Below the pieces are notes generated by a model, which saw only the letters and a list, made by a program, of their open reading frames with translations, was not told the DNA's origin and did not search any database. Of a DNA stretch of 64,000 nt, positions 26,199 through 36,195 are shown piece after piece. How positions within the stretch are numbered: the stretch's first letter is position 1; each line of letters opens with the position of its first letter. Both the position numbers and the translations under genes were made by a program. Origin of the DNA: Bacillota bacterium (GTDB lineage Bacteria; Bacillota; Clostridia; Christensenellales; UBA3700); NCBI GenBank assembly GCA_023396095.1, contig JAEWXG010000012.1, positions 124,001 to 188,000 of the forward strand, in the 5' to 3' direction.

Positions 26199-29100
26199 TT
26201 AGTCTTCCTCTATATACTGAGCAACCCCACCTTTTCTTTCTTTCAAACGTACTTTAGATGTTCTCTTAGGAGCTTTCTTCTGGGACTTCTCTTCAGCTGT
26301 TGGTTCTTCCACTACAGGTTCATGCGTAACTGGCTCTTCTAATACCGATTCTTCCACTATAGGTTCTTCTACAACTGGTTCTTCAACCGCTAATGCTTCC
26401 ACTGCAGGCTCTTCTGCAACCAGTTCTTCCTCTACAGTGTCTCCTGCAACTGGTTCTTCATCTACAGCATCTTCTGCAACTGGTTCTTCATCTACAGCAT
26501 CTTCTGCAACCAGTTCTTCTGATACCGCTTCTTCCACCACAGGTTTCTCCGCAGCGCCATCATTTGATGAATTAACAGCATCATCTTCATTTTGTCCATC
26601 GTTTGAGCTAGCGCTAGACTTCTTTTCACGTATTTTAAATACTCCTTTTCTTATTAATAGGAGAATAATTATAGCCACCATAATCAAGAGAACCAAAGGC
26701 ACTGCCCATGTCGCATGATTAAATGAAATCTTATAAACCCCATAGAAACTTAAATCACTTACATCTTTTAGAATTAAATATTCCCCTTTAATTTGATATT
26801 TACTAGAATCTAAAATTTCAGGAATATATGCCATAACTTTTCCATCCGCATTAAGCTTCTCTTTGTAATGAACAACCTTATAGCCATTATATTTTCCATT
26901 TAATTTAATTTTGATTGTTGTAATTGAATTATTCTCAAAAGCACTTAGTGGAACATCTATATTAATTAAAGTTTTCATAACAACATCTTGTAATTTCGAT
27001 ATCTTTTTATTTTTATCTAAATGTTCCCTTAATTTATCAGCAAAGTTTTTAGCCATTATACTATTTGTGGCATCAAAAATTTTCAATTCTTGTACTTTAT
27101 TGGCATATAAAATCTTTCCGTTTAGTTGAACATTATCTTTATTGTATGTATCGCCAACTCTATTAATCGCAATATCAATTGTTCTAAAATTGTATCTTTC
27201 TTGATCTTCTACGGAGAGCTGGCTATCATCTACGGACACGTGAACCATGAATGTTCCTAACTGGTTTTTCAATTTTTCAATATTACTTGCTGTTAATCCT
27301 TCAATTCGTATAATATCACTTACATTAACAGAAATACTATCCTTTATGCTTTCGCCATCAACCTCAAAACCTATAGCTTCATATATAGCAGTTTTAATGC
27401 TATCTTCGGTTTGCTCTGTTTCAAATGACAAATCATTCAAAATTAAATCCACTGAATATTTCAAAACATTAAAATAAATTGTTTCATTCTTTGGGGCAAT
27501 TGTTTCTTTGTTGCTTATTAGTTCAATATTATATTGTCCAACTTTTTCAATTTCGGTTACATTTTGCGTTTGACCTAAATTATCCACAAATGAAATAATT
27601 GAATCAGCAAATATTTCAGACAAAAGCAAATTGTCAGCCTTATATTTCTCATCATAAGCAACTTTTAGATCCGCTTTAATATACATATTTAAAGCTCTAA
27701 CATCAATAATAAATGGTTTAATCTCCAGATCAGCACTATTGATTCGAATATCAAAATTTTCATTATTACTTGTTAATAATAATGAATCATCAGCATTAAC
27801 TTTAATCAACTCACTAATTGTGCCTATCGTTTCACCCCAAGCATAAAGTTCGCTTAATTTATTAGAATCTATTTCAAAGAAAAAGCTAGTTCTGTTAATA
27901 AGTCCTCTCTCATTTCCAGAAACTAATTTTAATTTAGCATCCTTTAATAACTTAGCAATATAATATTGTTTGTATAAGTTTGGATCACTGTTAGCTCCTT
28001 CAATAGTTATGTTTGTTTTAAATTTATTACGTTGATCTCCTATCCTATAAATATGTGGTGCGTCTTGCATTAAAGACAAGACATATTTTTCATAAAAGTA
28101 CTCGATTGCTAATGCTTCGTTATTCTTATCAACAATCTCGTAAACAAGCACCTGCTTAATTATTTTCAAAGAAACACCTCTTGCAATAAATCTTCTTTCA
28201 CTGTTACCATCCCTTACAAAATTAATTCCATTAATTGTCCCATTAACAGTTCCTATCTTATAATTTTCTTTTAAAATCCCATCTAATTCTAATGTGACAT
28301 CTGCGATTCTTTCTCCAACATTTTCATCAACGAATACAACAGTAAATTTGAACATTATTTGATTAGATTCTTGATCTTTGACAACTAACTGATTCTTGTA
28401 CTCAGGATAATCTAAAAGCTTAATTTGCTTTTGGTAAACCGTGGTCTTATTGTACATGTATTCTTCTTCAAAAATATTTTTTATATTAGATATATTTATT
28501 TCTACCGGTGTAATATCTATTTTTAATTTTGCTTCATCTGTAATTTTGTAATAAAAACCATTTTCTAATTTTGGATAAAACTCATATTCTCCAACACGAT
28601 TGAATACATTTTGTGTTTGCACCTTATTTCTAGTAACAACTGTACTAAATAATTGCCCGGCAAATTCTACCTTTACTAGATATGAATCACCACTATATAT
28701 TTCCGAAGTATTCATTTGATTAGTGCTAACTTCTGTTTCCGTACCATCATTACTAACTTTATATAACTTATATTGCAACTCTTCTCTTTGTAGCGTCTTT
28801 TTAGTAACTTCAACTCTTAATGTATCTACTATAAATGTATAGTTATTGGTAGCCTCAATGAGTTTTTGGTTTGACATTTTATATATGCCGGGAACTAAAG
28901 ATTGAGTATTAGAAAAATATTGACTCCCATCTTTAAGAACAAATAATCCAGCATTTGGATCTAACTCAAAATTACTCATTGTTAATGGAATATCCATTTT
29001 ATTAAAATCTTGTGTTTCTGCATCAACAAATTTTACCCAGTTTTCAGTAATGCTATGGTTATCACCATATGATACTTCCCACTTATATTCTACCCCATCT

Positions 29101-31370
29101 AAAACCTTGATACGATGAGCACGAACAACAAAAATTCTTGAACTAATACCAATAATTATATTTGTTTGTTTTAGATATAAAGAATCAGAATATTTTTCAA
29201 AAACAGCTAACTGATATGTCCCCAAAGGCAAGGCAGTACTTTTACCATCCCAATTACTTGGAGCCAAAACTATTTTTTCAGAAGCGTTTGGATATTCCGC
29301 TTCAAATTCAGTCGCATCAGTTGTCCAGCCCCATTCTGTAGAATAAGCTAATAAATGCTTAAATGTACTTGAATTATAAGCAATATCCATTTTTTCATCA
29401 TTACGAATATTAATGTTGAAATTAAAATCTTTTTTCAATACAGGCGAAAGTTTGATATTATCCCCCATAACTCCTTTTAAGTTATTTAGTGACCCTTCTA
29501 CATATCCGTTTAAATATTGCTTTATTCCTCCACCAAGAACTTCATAATTCCAGTACACGGTTTTATGCCTGTCTAAAATAACAGAAATTATTAAGTTAGT
29601 GTCAACATTGAATGTAGAAATATTATTTATAGATGGTTCAATTGTTAATTCAGAATTTAAATTTGGAATATATAAATCTTCAATATATGTCGTTGAATTA
29701 AATATAACCTTTATATGAATATCCCCTTCAGATGTAATAAATGAGCTATCTGTAACATTAAAATCAATATCGGTAAATGTTACATATATTGGTAAAGTTT
29801 CACCTGTTTTTCTACTAATGAACATCTCGTTTGTAAACTGACAATTTTCAATCAAAATATTCGCTTGCGTCGTTGAACTATTTTCTTTTTTGTATGTTCT
29901 CACATCGAAATTACTAGTATTAGCAACATTTTTCATAGACATAGTTTCAACTTTAACATTATTCAGTTCATAGTTTAACTTTGAAAAGACAACTTTCTCT
30001 TTAAATTCAATTATCAAATTTTTAGTGCTAATTCCATTAATTAAATACAATGTTTTTTCACTTTCTGGATTACTATTTTCCAAAACAATTTCAAAATCTT
30101 TTATTATAACGGATTCCACTTCTGTATTACTTTCTGCAACTATTGCGAAATCAGCTTGCGTTTGCAAAGCTTGATCAGAAAACTTTAGTTTCATTGTATT
30201 AATTTCAAAAATAGCATTATTTGACAAATTAGCTATTCTATACTCAGATGTATTTTTTACATTAAAATCTATGTTAATATTTTCAAGCTTTATTGCATTC
30301 TTTCTTAATTGCTCGGCAGCATCAACATGTACTACAAAAAGCTTTGATTGATCTTGCATATCAATAGCGCCTTCAATTTGCTGAATTACAATTTTCCCAT
30401 CCTTAATATTAATTGCCTTGTCTGTATTTGATGAAGTTAATATTGTTTGAACAAATACGGTATGTAATGTAACTATTTTATTGTTTAAATTAAAATTCGT
30501 AACTTGAGAATTTTCAAATGAGAATAAAACATTCTTAGACGATTTTGCATGTAAAACTGATAAATTCGCATTAAACTGAAACGAAGTTATATCAACTTTA
30601 TAAAATTTGAATGAGAGTTGATGCTTCAACTGAACGTCAGAAGTAGCTATTTCTATATTGATTCCTTGGAATTGTCTATCTAAGTTGTTAAACCCAAACT
30701 CAAATGTTTCATCTGATAAATTTGCAACTTGCTCTTCTGTTAAATTCTGATCAAAAAACTCATTTTCAAAAATAACTGTTATATTGTTGTTAAGCAAATA
30801 TTTAATCTTATAATCACGGTTGGAATCTTGATCTTTATATAGTTTTGCCCAATTTACAACTGTTCCATCATTACCTGTAAATTTCACATTTCTTTCTTCA
30901 TCTCTGATAACTTTTATTGTTTGTGAGACTTTTATTGCATATTGTCCCGGAGTAAATTTTATAGTATTAACTTTCCCAGATATAGCATCTTCTATTACAG
31001 CTGCCCCACTAAACCCATAAACTTTCTGCGTCGGATCTTCTGGACTAGCAGTACTTCTTACATCTATTAAAACATAACCTGGAATTGCCTTAACATAATA
31101 CGATTTTGTACTATCAAGTTTAAACTGGTTAGAACTATTCATTATAACCTCATCCTCGCCGTCAATAAAATCTGTATCTGGGTTATATGTGTATATCTTG
31201 AACCCTTCTGTTGTTGAAGCTCCTTCAATTGTTAATGTAACATCATCAGCCTCAGCATATACTGCTTGATTTGACCAATTGACTGTCAAAAACAAAAAAA
31301 GCCCTACAAAAAATATTCCTATTGTGAAAAATAATTTTTTAAGCGTATTTGAGTTAATTCCCTTATGCAT
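26199..31370 (-). CDS. Large secreted, membrane-anchored surface protein with acidic cytoplasmic repeat tail
   Basis: A 1723-residue protein. The start is placed at the ATG at 31370 since GGGAGG stands 8 bases before it; the upstream in-frame ATG has no SD. The N-terminus is a Sec signal with a likely type I site after AYA (about residue 36), not a lipobox. The body is almost entirely sheet-like. Around residues 1000-1090 it has a repeat of the MBG/YDG type, with DENVGERIADVTLELDG and a following NYKIG. The C-terminus has a hydrophobic helix (about 1551-1575, VPLVLLIMVAIIILLLI), a basic stop-transfer, and a ~145-residue tail of Glu/Pro/Val/Ala repeats ending in a Lys/Arg-rich stretch. Topology is thus outside body, one helix, acidic tail in the cytoplasm. 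The function is unknown; its monocistronic placement gives no partner. Confidence 0.85.
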   Translation of the reverse strand: MHKGINSNTLKKLFFTIGIFFVGLFLFLTVNWSNQAVYAEADDVTLTIEGASTTEGFKIYTYNPDTDFIDGEDEVIMNSSNQFKLDSTKSYYVKAIPGYVLIDVRSTASPEDPTQKVYGFSGAAVIEDAISGKVNTIKFTPGQYAIKVSQTIKVIRDEERNVKFTGNDGTVVNWAKLYKDQDSNRDYKIKYLLNNNITVIFENEFFDQNLTEEQVANLSDETFEFGFNNLDRQFQGINIEIATSDVQLKHQLSFKFYKVDITSFQFNANLSVLHAKSSKNVLFSFENSQVTNFNLNNKIVTLHTVFVQTILTSSNTDKAINIKDGKIVIQQIEGAIDMQDQSKLFVVHVDAAEQLRKNAIKLENINIDFNVKNTSEYRIANLSNNAIFEINTMKLKFSDQALQTQADFAIVAESNTEVESVIIKDFEIVLENSNPESEKTLYLINGISTKNLIIEFKEKVVFSKLNYELNNVKVETMSMKNVANTSNFDVRTYKKENSSTTQANILIENCQFTNEMFISRKTGETLPIYVTFTDIDFNVTDSSFITSEGDIHIKVIFNSTTYIEDLYIPNLNSELTIEPSINNISTFNVDTNLIISVILDRHKTVYWNYEVLGGGIKQYLNGYVEGSLNNLKGVMGDNIKLSPVLKKDFNFNINIRNDEKMDIAYNSSTFKHLLAYSTEWGWTTDATEFEAEYPNASEKIVLAPSNWDGKSTALPLGTYQLAVFEKYSDSLYLKQTNIIIGISSRIFVVRAHRIKVLDGVEYKWEVSYGDNHSITENWVKFVDAETQDFNKMDIPLTMSNFELDPNAGLFVLKDGSQYFSNTQSLVPGIYKMSNQKLIEATNNYTFIVDTLRVEVTKKTLQREELQYKLYKVSNDGTETEVSTNQMNTSEIYSGDSYLVKVEFAGQLFSTVVTRNKVQTQNVFNRVGEYEFYPKLENGFYYKITDEAKLKIDITPVEINISNIKNIFEEEYMYNKTTVYQKQIKLLDYPEYKNQLVVKDQESNQIMFKFTVVFVDENVGERIADVTLELDGILKENYKIGTVNGTINGINFVRDGNSERRFIARGVSLKIIKQVLVYEIVDKNNEALAIEYFYEKYVLSLMQDAPHIYRIGDQRNKFKTNITIEGANSDPNLYKQYYIAKLLKDAKLKLVSGNERGLINRTSFFFEIDSNKLSELYAWGETIGTISELIKVNADDSLLLTSNNENFDIRINSADLEIKPFIIDVRALNMYIKADLKVAYDEKYKADNLLLSEIFADSIISFVDNLGQTQNVTEIEKVGQYNIELISNKETIAPKNETIYFNVLKYSVDLILNDLSFETEQTEDSIKTAIYEAIGFEVDGESIKDSISVNVSDIIRIEGLTASNIEKLKNQLGTFMVHVSVDDSQLSVEDQERYNFRTIDIAINRVGDTYNKDNVQLNGKILYANKVQELKIFDATNSIMAKNFADKLREHLDKNKKISKLQDVVMKTLINIDVPLSAFENNSITTIKIKLNGKYNGYKVVHYKEKLNADGKVMAYIPEILDSSKYQIKGEYLILKDVSDLSFYGVYKISFNHATWAVPLVLLIMVAIIILLLIRKGVFKIREKKSSASSNDGQNEDDAVNSSNDGAAEKPVVEEAVSEELVAEDAVDEEPVAEDAVDEEPVAGDTVEEELVAEEPAVEALAVEEPVVEEPIVEESVLEEPVTHEPVVEEPTAEEKSQKKAPKRTSKVRLKERKGGVAQYIEED
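26411..26530. repeat. Four tandem 30-bp units coding the acidic tail
   Basis: Units at 26411-26440, 26441-26470, 26471-26500 and 26501-26530. The two middle units differ by one base in 30. Each encodes ten residues of the form VAEDAVDEEP in the surface protein tail. Shorter EEP-type repeats continue on both sides. The in-frame unit length means copy number can change without a frameshift. Confidence 0.85.
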
Positions 31371-31701
31371 AATTGCCTCCCAAATCAATACAACACGTTA
31401 TATATAAAACATTATAACATAATAAAAAAGATTTTAAGAGATTTTGTTTAAAATTTTTTACATTTTTTTTACAAAAGAATTTCTCTAAATTGCCAAAATT
31501 ATTACCAATACAGTCATTTTTACTTTAAAACATTGGTTTCAAAAACAAAAAAACATACGCGCAATACTCAAGCAAATACTTTAATAAAACGAAATTTTAA
31601 TCATGAAAATCTTTGTTATGAATCTTCAAGTAAGACAGATTAATATAAAAAATAGGCTGGTTAAAATTATGGTATTTGCATTAAAATGGCATACATCTAT
31701 A
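31371..31701. other. Intergenic region without a recognisable gene
   Basis: A very AT-rich stretch between the surface-protein gene and ogg. On the minus strand a TATAAT lies at 31416-31411, about 40 bases before the surface-protein start; the matching -35 (TCTTAA) is poor. I see no terminator after ogg and no RNA structure or repeat. Confidence 0.5.
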
Positions 31702-32517
31702 TTATTTTTCGAATATCCTTTTATTGTAATATAGATATTGTTGCGCATATCCGGAATTTTTTCCATAAAGTTTGACTAATCTATCGGCTATGATTTTTAT
31801 ATTATTTTCATCATCCTTAAAAATATCAAAATAAATTTTTTTAACCCAAGTATCAACAGGAAAAACATCTAATTTATAATACCCAAACAACAGAATACAA
31901 TCTGCAACTTTAGAACCTACTCCACTCAATTTGAGCAATTCCTTTCTCGCGGCAAATGTTTCTAATTTTTCGATTTTATCTATATCAATAGTTTTTTGTG
32001 ATATTTTTTTGACAGTCTCCTTTAAGTATGCGTCTCTGTATCCAAGACCTAATTTTCTAAAATCATTAATATCAACATTAACTAATGCTTCAAGACTTGG
32101 AAAAGCATAATACTCGCCATTATTCTCACCAAAATTTTCAGACAACTTATTTAAGATATGCTTTATTCTTGGAATATTATTATTTGATGAAACGATATAA
32201 CTTATTATAGTTTCAAATTTATCTTGCCTTAAAATTCTAGTTCCGTCACAATTATCAACAGCCTTTGCAATGAAAGGCAGATCGCGTATTGAATTAATAA
32301 TTTTTTTATAATCTGTATAATAATCTAGGTAATTAACAAAATATTCATTATTTGACGAGTCAATATATATTTGCTTATCATCTTGCTTTATATTAGCAAA
32401 TTGATCTTTGGAAATAATATTATACTCATTGTCACTAATACGAGTGTATCTGAAAACTTGCCCACACTCAAAAATATCTTTAATGTTAAAACATTTAGGT
32501 CTCTCTAAAACTAACAT
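31702..32517 (-). CDS. ogg: 8-oxoguanine DNA glycosylase (Ogg1-type HhH-GPD)
   Basis: A 271-residue bifunctional DNA glycosylase/AP lyase that removes 8-oxoguanine. The N-terminal part (ECGQVFRY, 17-24) matches the Ogg1 first domain. The helix-hairpin-helix reads LSGVGSKVADC (197-207) with catalytic Lys203, followed by the conserved Asp222 in FPVDTWVKK (219-227). The ATG at 32517 is preferred over the upstream TTG because GGTGA stands about 7 bases before it. The length is normal for the bacterial Ogg1 form. It lies alone downstream of the rplU-prp-rpmA terminator. Confidence 0.92.
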   Translation of the reverse strand: MLVLERPKCFNIKDIFECGQVFRYTRISDNEYNIISKDQFANIKQDDKQIYIDSSNNEYFVNYLDYYTDYKKIINSIRDLPFIAKAVDNCDGTRILRQDKFETIISYIVSSNNNIPRIKHILNKLSENFGENNGEYYAFPSLEALVNVDINDFRKLGLGYRDAYLKETVKKISQKTIDIDKIEKLETFAARKELLKLSGVGSKVADCILLFGYYKLDVFPVDTWVKKIYFDIFKDDENNIKIIADRLVKLYGKNSGYAQQYLYYNKRIFEK

Positions 32518-32571
32518 AAACAATCACCATATATAATATTATTATCCATCTTTTCGTTATTAAATTCCAAA

Positions 32572-32595
32572 TAAAAAACCAACTATATAAGTTGG
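32572..32595 (-). terminator. Terminator of rplU-prp-rpmA
   Basis: On the minus strand, CCAACT-TATAT-AGTTGG followed by TTTTTTATTT, about 25 bases after the rpmA stop. A clear intrinsic terminator. Confidence 0.85.
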
Positions 32596-32620
32596 CCTTC
32601 ATATCATTTTTTTAATTATC

Positions 32621-32899
32621 CTAGACAACCGGATAAACGCTTACTTGTTTTTTGTCCTTGCCTTTTCTTTCAAATTTAACAACGCCATCAACTAAAGCAA
32701 ACAAAGTATCATCCTTTCCAAGACCTACATTATTACCTGGATGAATTCTTGTTCCTCTTTGTCTTATCAATATGCTACCAGCTGAAACAGTTTGACCATC
32801 AGCTCTTTTAACCCCTAATCTTTTTGCGTTACTATCTCTACCATTACGTGTGCTTCCGCCACCTTTTTTATGGGCAAATAATTGTATATTCATAAACAT
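32621..32899 (-). CDS. rpmA: Ribosomal protein bL27 with cleavable N-terminal extension
   Basis: The 50S protein L27, about 92 residues, whose N-terminus reaches the peptidyl-transferase centre. After the start the sequence reads [14 protein letters not shown], the Gram-positive form in which the peptide up to Phe is removed by Prp before assembly. The protease gene is directly upstream. The body ([36 protein letters not shown]) is typical. Start choice: the ATG at 32899 has GGAGG about 9 bases upstream. A GTG at 32905 overlaps the prp stop as GTGA and is an alternative for a coupled start. Confidence 0.95.
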   Translation of the reverse strand: MFMNIQLFAHKKGGGSTRNGRDSNAKRLGVKRADGQTVSAGSILIRQRGTRIHPGNNVGLGKDDTLFALVDGVVKFERKGKDKKQVSVYPVV

Positions 32900-32901
32900 A
32901 T

Positions 32902-33234
32902 TCACTTTACCTCCACTTTAATGTACTTTGTAAAACCTTTTTGCAAATCATCTAAACCTAAAATTGCCGTCTCGAGTATTACTTGTACATCTCTCATTGT
33001 TGTTTCAGAAATATCACTATCTTTTAAGCAAATTTCCATCATCGGAACTTTTTCATTAATTTGATAACTGAAACAATTATTAGCAAACCTTCTTAATCCT
33101 AATATTGCTGTTTGTAGTATTGATGACGCTGCTGCACAAACTATATCTGTTCCACTCTCTGAATAGCCACTATGTCCTTTACTTTTTATAGCAACTATCT
33201 TGTCACCTTCAACTATAACAGTTATTTTAATCAT
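32902..33234 (-). CDS. prp: Ribosomal-processing cysteine protease Prp
   Basis: A 110-residue cysteine protease that cleaves the N-terminal extension of L27. The catalytic pair is visible as His21 (GHSGYSESG) and Cys33 (DIVCAAASS). The length and the position between rplU and rpmA are standard for Bacillota. It starts 3 bases after rplU, and its 3' end supplies the SD of rpmA. Confidence 0.95.
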   Translation of the reverse strand: MIKITVIVEGDKIVAIKSKGHSGYSESGTDIVCAAASSILQTAILGLRRFANNCFSYQINEKVPMMEICLKDSDISETTMRDVQVILETAILGLDDLQKGFTKYIKVEVK

Positions 33235-33237
33235 AAA

Positions 33238-33546
33238 CTAACCTTTAATATTCAAAACTTTGATTAATGTGTATGGTTGTCTATGCCCTTGACGCTTTCT
33301 TTCGTTCTTTTTTGCTTTGTATTTATAAACAATAATTTTCTTCGTTTTATCTTGTGCGATAACTTCAGCTTCGACAAAGGCTCCATCAAGTATTGGATTT
33401 CCACACTTAACTTTTCCATCATCGCTGATAAAAGCTACATCAAACTTTGCTTTACTACCTACTTCGGCGTCAATTTTATCAATTTTAACGAAAGCATCTT
33501 TCTCTACTCTATACTGCTTTCCACCTGAAACTAATATTGCGTACAT
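33238..33546 (-). CDS. rplU: Ribosomal protein bL21
   Basis: The 102-residue 50S protein L21, with the typical start MYAILVSGGKQYRVEK and end RQGHRQPYTLIKV. It binds 23S rRNA early in 50S assembly. It is the first gene of rplU-prp-rpmA. It has an AGGAGG SD and a long structured leader. Confidence 0.97.
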   Translation of the reverse strand: MYAILVSGGKQYRVEKDAFVKIDKIDAEVGSKAKFDVAFISDDGKVKCGNPILDGAFVEAEVIAQDKTKKIIVYKYKAKKNERKRQGHRQPYTLIKVLNIKG

Positions 33547-33634
33547 TAAATAACCTCCTCTTCTCCAGTCTCGCTGAGCTTTTAGGTGATATTTCTATTC
33601 TTCTCGGTAACCCATCCCAAGCGGCTAACATTCA
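33547..33634 (-). ncRNA. Candidate L21 leader (ribosomal protein 5' UTR)
   Basis: About 90 bases of leader RNA between the promoter and the rplU SD are G/C-rich compared with the surrounding intergenic DNA. They contain short complementary blocks (GCCGCTTGGG, GGGTTACCGAG, GCTCAGCGAGACTGG). A structured L21 leader is known at this position in many Bacillota. The assignment rests on position and composition; I could not run a covariance search. Confidence 0.45.
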
Positions 33635-33663
33635 ATTTAACACATTATAATTATATATGTCAA
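33635..33663 (-). promoter_or_regulatory. Promoter of rplU-prp-rpmA
   Basis: On the minus strand, TTGACA (33663-33658), 17 bases, TTAAAT (33640-33635). It lies between the rng stop and the rplU leader, so the ribosomal operon is not dependent on rng read-through. Confidence 0.7.
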
Positions 33664-33743
33664 ATAAAAACTCTTTTCCTATGCTTTCCCACGAAAAAAC
33701 ATAACAATTTATTAAAATTTACCTTCAATCATTAATTAGCAAG

Positions 33744-35231
33744 TTAATATAGCAAACGTGCGTTATCCGGCAAGTCTATGATAATATTATTTGCACTTGA
33801 AATTGAATATTCAAATATTTTTTTCTCCTCATCTGGAATTAAATAAATAATTTTGTCGGAAAAAATAGTTTTAGCTTCTTTTTTAAAGAAATTAATTGAA
33901 AAAACTTTATGCACAATATCTGGATGCATTTTAACCAATGTGGCAGTTGTATGCGGATGCGCAACAACATAAGAAACCAAAGCATCTTTTAGAATCATTA
34001 AAATTAATTCGTCACTTCTTACTCTGCCAGTTCCTGAACAATAAGGACATGCTTGATGCAATTTAATATCAGTATTTTGCTTTACTTTTTTTCTCGTTAT
34101 TTCAACTAGTCCTAAATTAGTCATCCCTGCTACAGTAGCGTGCATTCTATCCTTTTTTAGCTCATCCTCTAATATGCTAAGTACACTTTCCTTATTTTTA
34201 TCAATATTCATATCAATAAAATCAACAACAATTATCCCACCAATATTTCGCAACCTCAATTGTCTTGCAACCTCAACTGCTGCAATACAATTAGTGTTAT
34301 ATGCTGTCTCTTCCAAATTTTTATCCCCAACATATTTCCCAGTATTAACATCAACAACCGTTAAAGCTTCCGTGGATTCAATAACAATATACCCGCCATT
34401 TGACAAATCAACTCTTTTTTCTAATATGCCTAACGCCTGTGAATGTATGCCATTTTTGTAAACAATAGAATTGTATGAGTCATTATATTTTACAACACAT
34501 TTTTCTACTATATTAGGGAATAAAGTTAGAACTCTATCATAAATTTCTTTATCATTAGTTTCAATCTCATCAATGTCTTTCTTATATAAATCTCTAATAA
34601 CTCTTTTAATAATATCTTCATCTTGATAAATGAGATTCATTGGCTTACAATGCAAAAACTTATTGTAAATATCCTTATACAAATTTTGAAGGAGTACTAT
34701 TTCACTTATAATTTCTTCGTCTGTTGCAAATTGAGCTTCTGTTCTTATAATAAATCCTATATCATCTTGTTTGTGTCCATTTACAAGTGTTGTTAAATGA
34801 TTTTTTACATCATCATTTTCAATTTTTTTACTCGCAACAACCACGTTAGTATTTGTAATTAGAACCAAAAACCTCCCAGGCAATGATATATTCATAGTCG
34901 CTTTAGCGCATTTGTTCCCAAATTCATCTTTCACAATTTGGCACATTATTTGATCGCCTTCTGCTATATTTAATTTTATATTTGAACTTAATGTTTCATT
35001 CGGATTATCAGATAAAATATCATCGCTGAATAAATAAACATTTTTATTCAACCCTATATTAACAAATGCTGCTTGCATTCCTTTTAACACATTTTCGACT
35101 TTGCCTTTGTATATGTTCCCTACTATATTCTTTTTGGAAGCCTGTTCGACATGAAATTCTATCAATCTATTTCCTTCCAATAATGAGACATTTATACCAG
35201 TCGGATATTTATCAATAAGTATTTTCTTCAT
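33744..35231 (-). CDS. rng: Ribonuclease E/G family endoribonuclease
   Basis: A 495-residue RNase G-length enzyme without the long RNase E C-terminal scaffold. It has the S1-type RNA-binding region near the start (GNIYKGKVENVLKGMQAAFVNIG). The catalytic metal site lies around VVDVNTGKYVG and GGIIVVDFIDM. The zinc-link CPYCSGTGRV follows near residue 400. It cuts AU-rich single-stranded RNA and matures rRNA 5' ends in the family. It starts 6 bases after the glucokinase gene, and the neighbouring rplU-prp-rpmA set is a common arrangement in Clostridia. Confidence 0.93.
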   Translation of the reverse strand: MKKILIDKYPTGINVSLLEGNRLIEFHVEQASKKNIVGNIYKGKVENVLKGMQAAFVNIGLNKNVYLFSDDILSDNPNETLSSNIKLNIAEGDQIMCQIVKDEFGNKCAKATMNISLPGRFLVLITNTNVVVASKKIENDDVKNHLTTLVNGHKQDDIGFIIRTEAQFATDEEIISEIVLLQNLYKDIYNKFLHCKPMNLIYQDEDIIKRVIRDLYKKDIDEIETNDKEIYDRVLTLFPNIVEKCVVKYNDSYNSIVYKNGIHSQALGILEKRVDLSNGGYIVIESTEALTVVDVNTGKYVGDKNLEETAYNTNCIAAVEVARQLRLRNIGGIIVVDFIDMNIDKNKESVLSILEDELKKDRMHATVAGMTNLGLVEITRKKVKQNTDIKLHQACPYCSGTGRVRSDELILMILKDALVSYVVAHPHTTATLVKMHPDIVHKVFSINFFKKEAKTIFSDKIIYLIPDEEKKIFEYSISSANNIIIDLPDNARLLY

Positions 35232-35237
35232 ACTACT

Positions 35238-36179
35238 TTATTCAATTGCAAAACCTGCAGCTCCGATTATTCCAGCATCATTTGTTAGTTTTGCTCTTCT
35301 TATTTCAACTTTAGGCCCAAATCCAGAAACTGAAATATATTCATCAACTTTTTGTTGCAACCTTAAAATAAATTCATCTCCCTCTCGTGAGATTCCGCCA
35401 CCTATTACAATGCATTCTGGATGTAAGAAATTTGATATTGCAATTAATCCGCTTGTGATGTTGTGAATATATTCTTCAATAGCATCGTGCGCATATGGGC
35501 AACCCAACTTCTCTGCAACAAACGCTGTTTTGCCATCAACACACCCATCAGCAGTAGCTTGCTTTGCCAAAATTGAATTATTATTTTTGTTTATATATTC
35601 TTTAGTTATACGTATTAAGGCGGAAGCTGATGCATATTGTTCAAAACATCCTATCCCCCCACAATTACATTTTATACCATCGAATTTAATTGGAATATGC
35701 CCTATTTCTCCGGCAGAAAAAGTCTTTCCTTGATACAACTCGCCATTAATAATAATACCTCCTCCTATGCCAGTACCGAGAGTTATCATCACCATGTTAT
35801 TGTATTTTTTTGAAATATCTGTAAATCTATATTCACCTAAGGCTGCTGCATTAGCATCATTTAAAATCTTCACTTTAATGTCTGTCTGCTTTTTAAACTC
35901 TTCTACTAAATTAATATTAACCCAACCAATATTTACAGCAGCTCTAACTATTCCTGCATCACTATCAGTTACTCCGGGAATACCAACCCCTATACCCATG
36001 CAAGTATCATCTGCTCTTTTTAATTTGTTAATTTTTTCCAATATTTTTTGTACAACTAATGAAATTTCATCTTCTATATTAGTAACAAACGAACTAGAAG
36101 CAAATATTTTACCATTCTCGTCTATTATACCAACTTTAATGGACATACCACCGATATCTACACCAGCGTAAATTTTCAT
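35238..36179 (-). CDS. glcK: ROK family glucokinase
   Basis: A 313-residue sugar kinase of the ROK family. The phosphate loop is GVDIGGMSIKVG at the N-terminus, with the substrate/catalytic region LNDANAAALGEY in the middle. GTGIGGG is the adenine-side loop. The zinc signature CNCGGIGCFEQYAS marks the ROK family. It likely phosphorylates glucose with ATP in the cytoplasm; related N-acetyl sugar kinases share these motifs, so substrate confidence is moderate. It sits in a close-packed run with the MreB-like gene (16 bases upstream) and rng. Confidence 0.88.
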   Translation of the reverse strand: MKIYAGVDIGGMSIKVGIIDENGKIFASSSFVTNIEDEISLVVQKILEKINKLKRADDTCMGIGVGIPGVTDSDAGIVRAAVNIGWVNINLVEEFKKQTDIKVKILNDANAAALGEYRFTDISKKYNNMVMITLGTGIGGGIIINGELYQGKTFSAGEIGHIPIKFDGIKCNCGGIGCFEQYASASALIRITKEYINKNNNSILAKQATADGCVDGKTAFVAEKLGCPYAHDAIEEYIHNITSGLIAISNFLHPECIVIGGGISREGDEFILRLQQKVDEYISVSGFGPKVEIRRAKLTNDAGIIGAAGFAIE

Positions 36180-36195
36180 GCTTTATCACCTTATT

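Noticed and set aside
26393..26718. Plus-strand Ser/Thr- and Leu/Gln-rich frames
   Set aside because: They are antisense readings of the acidic repeat tail.
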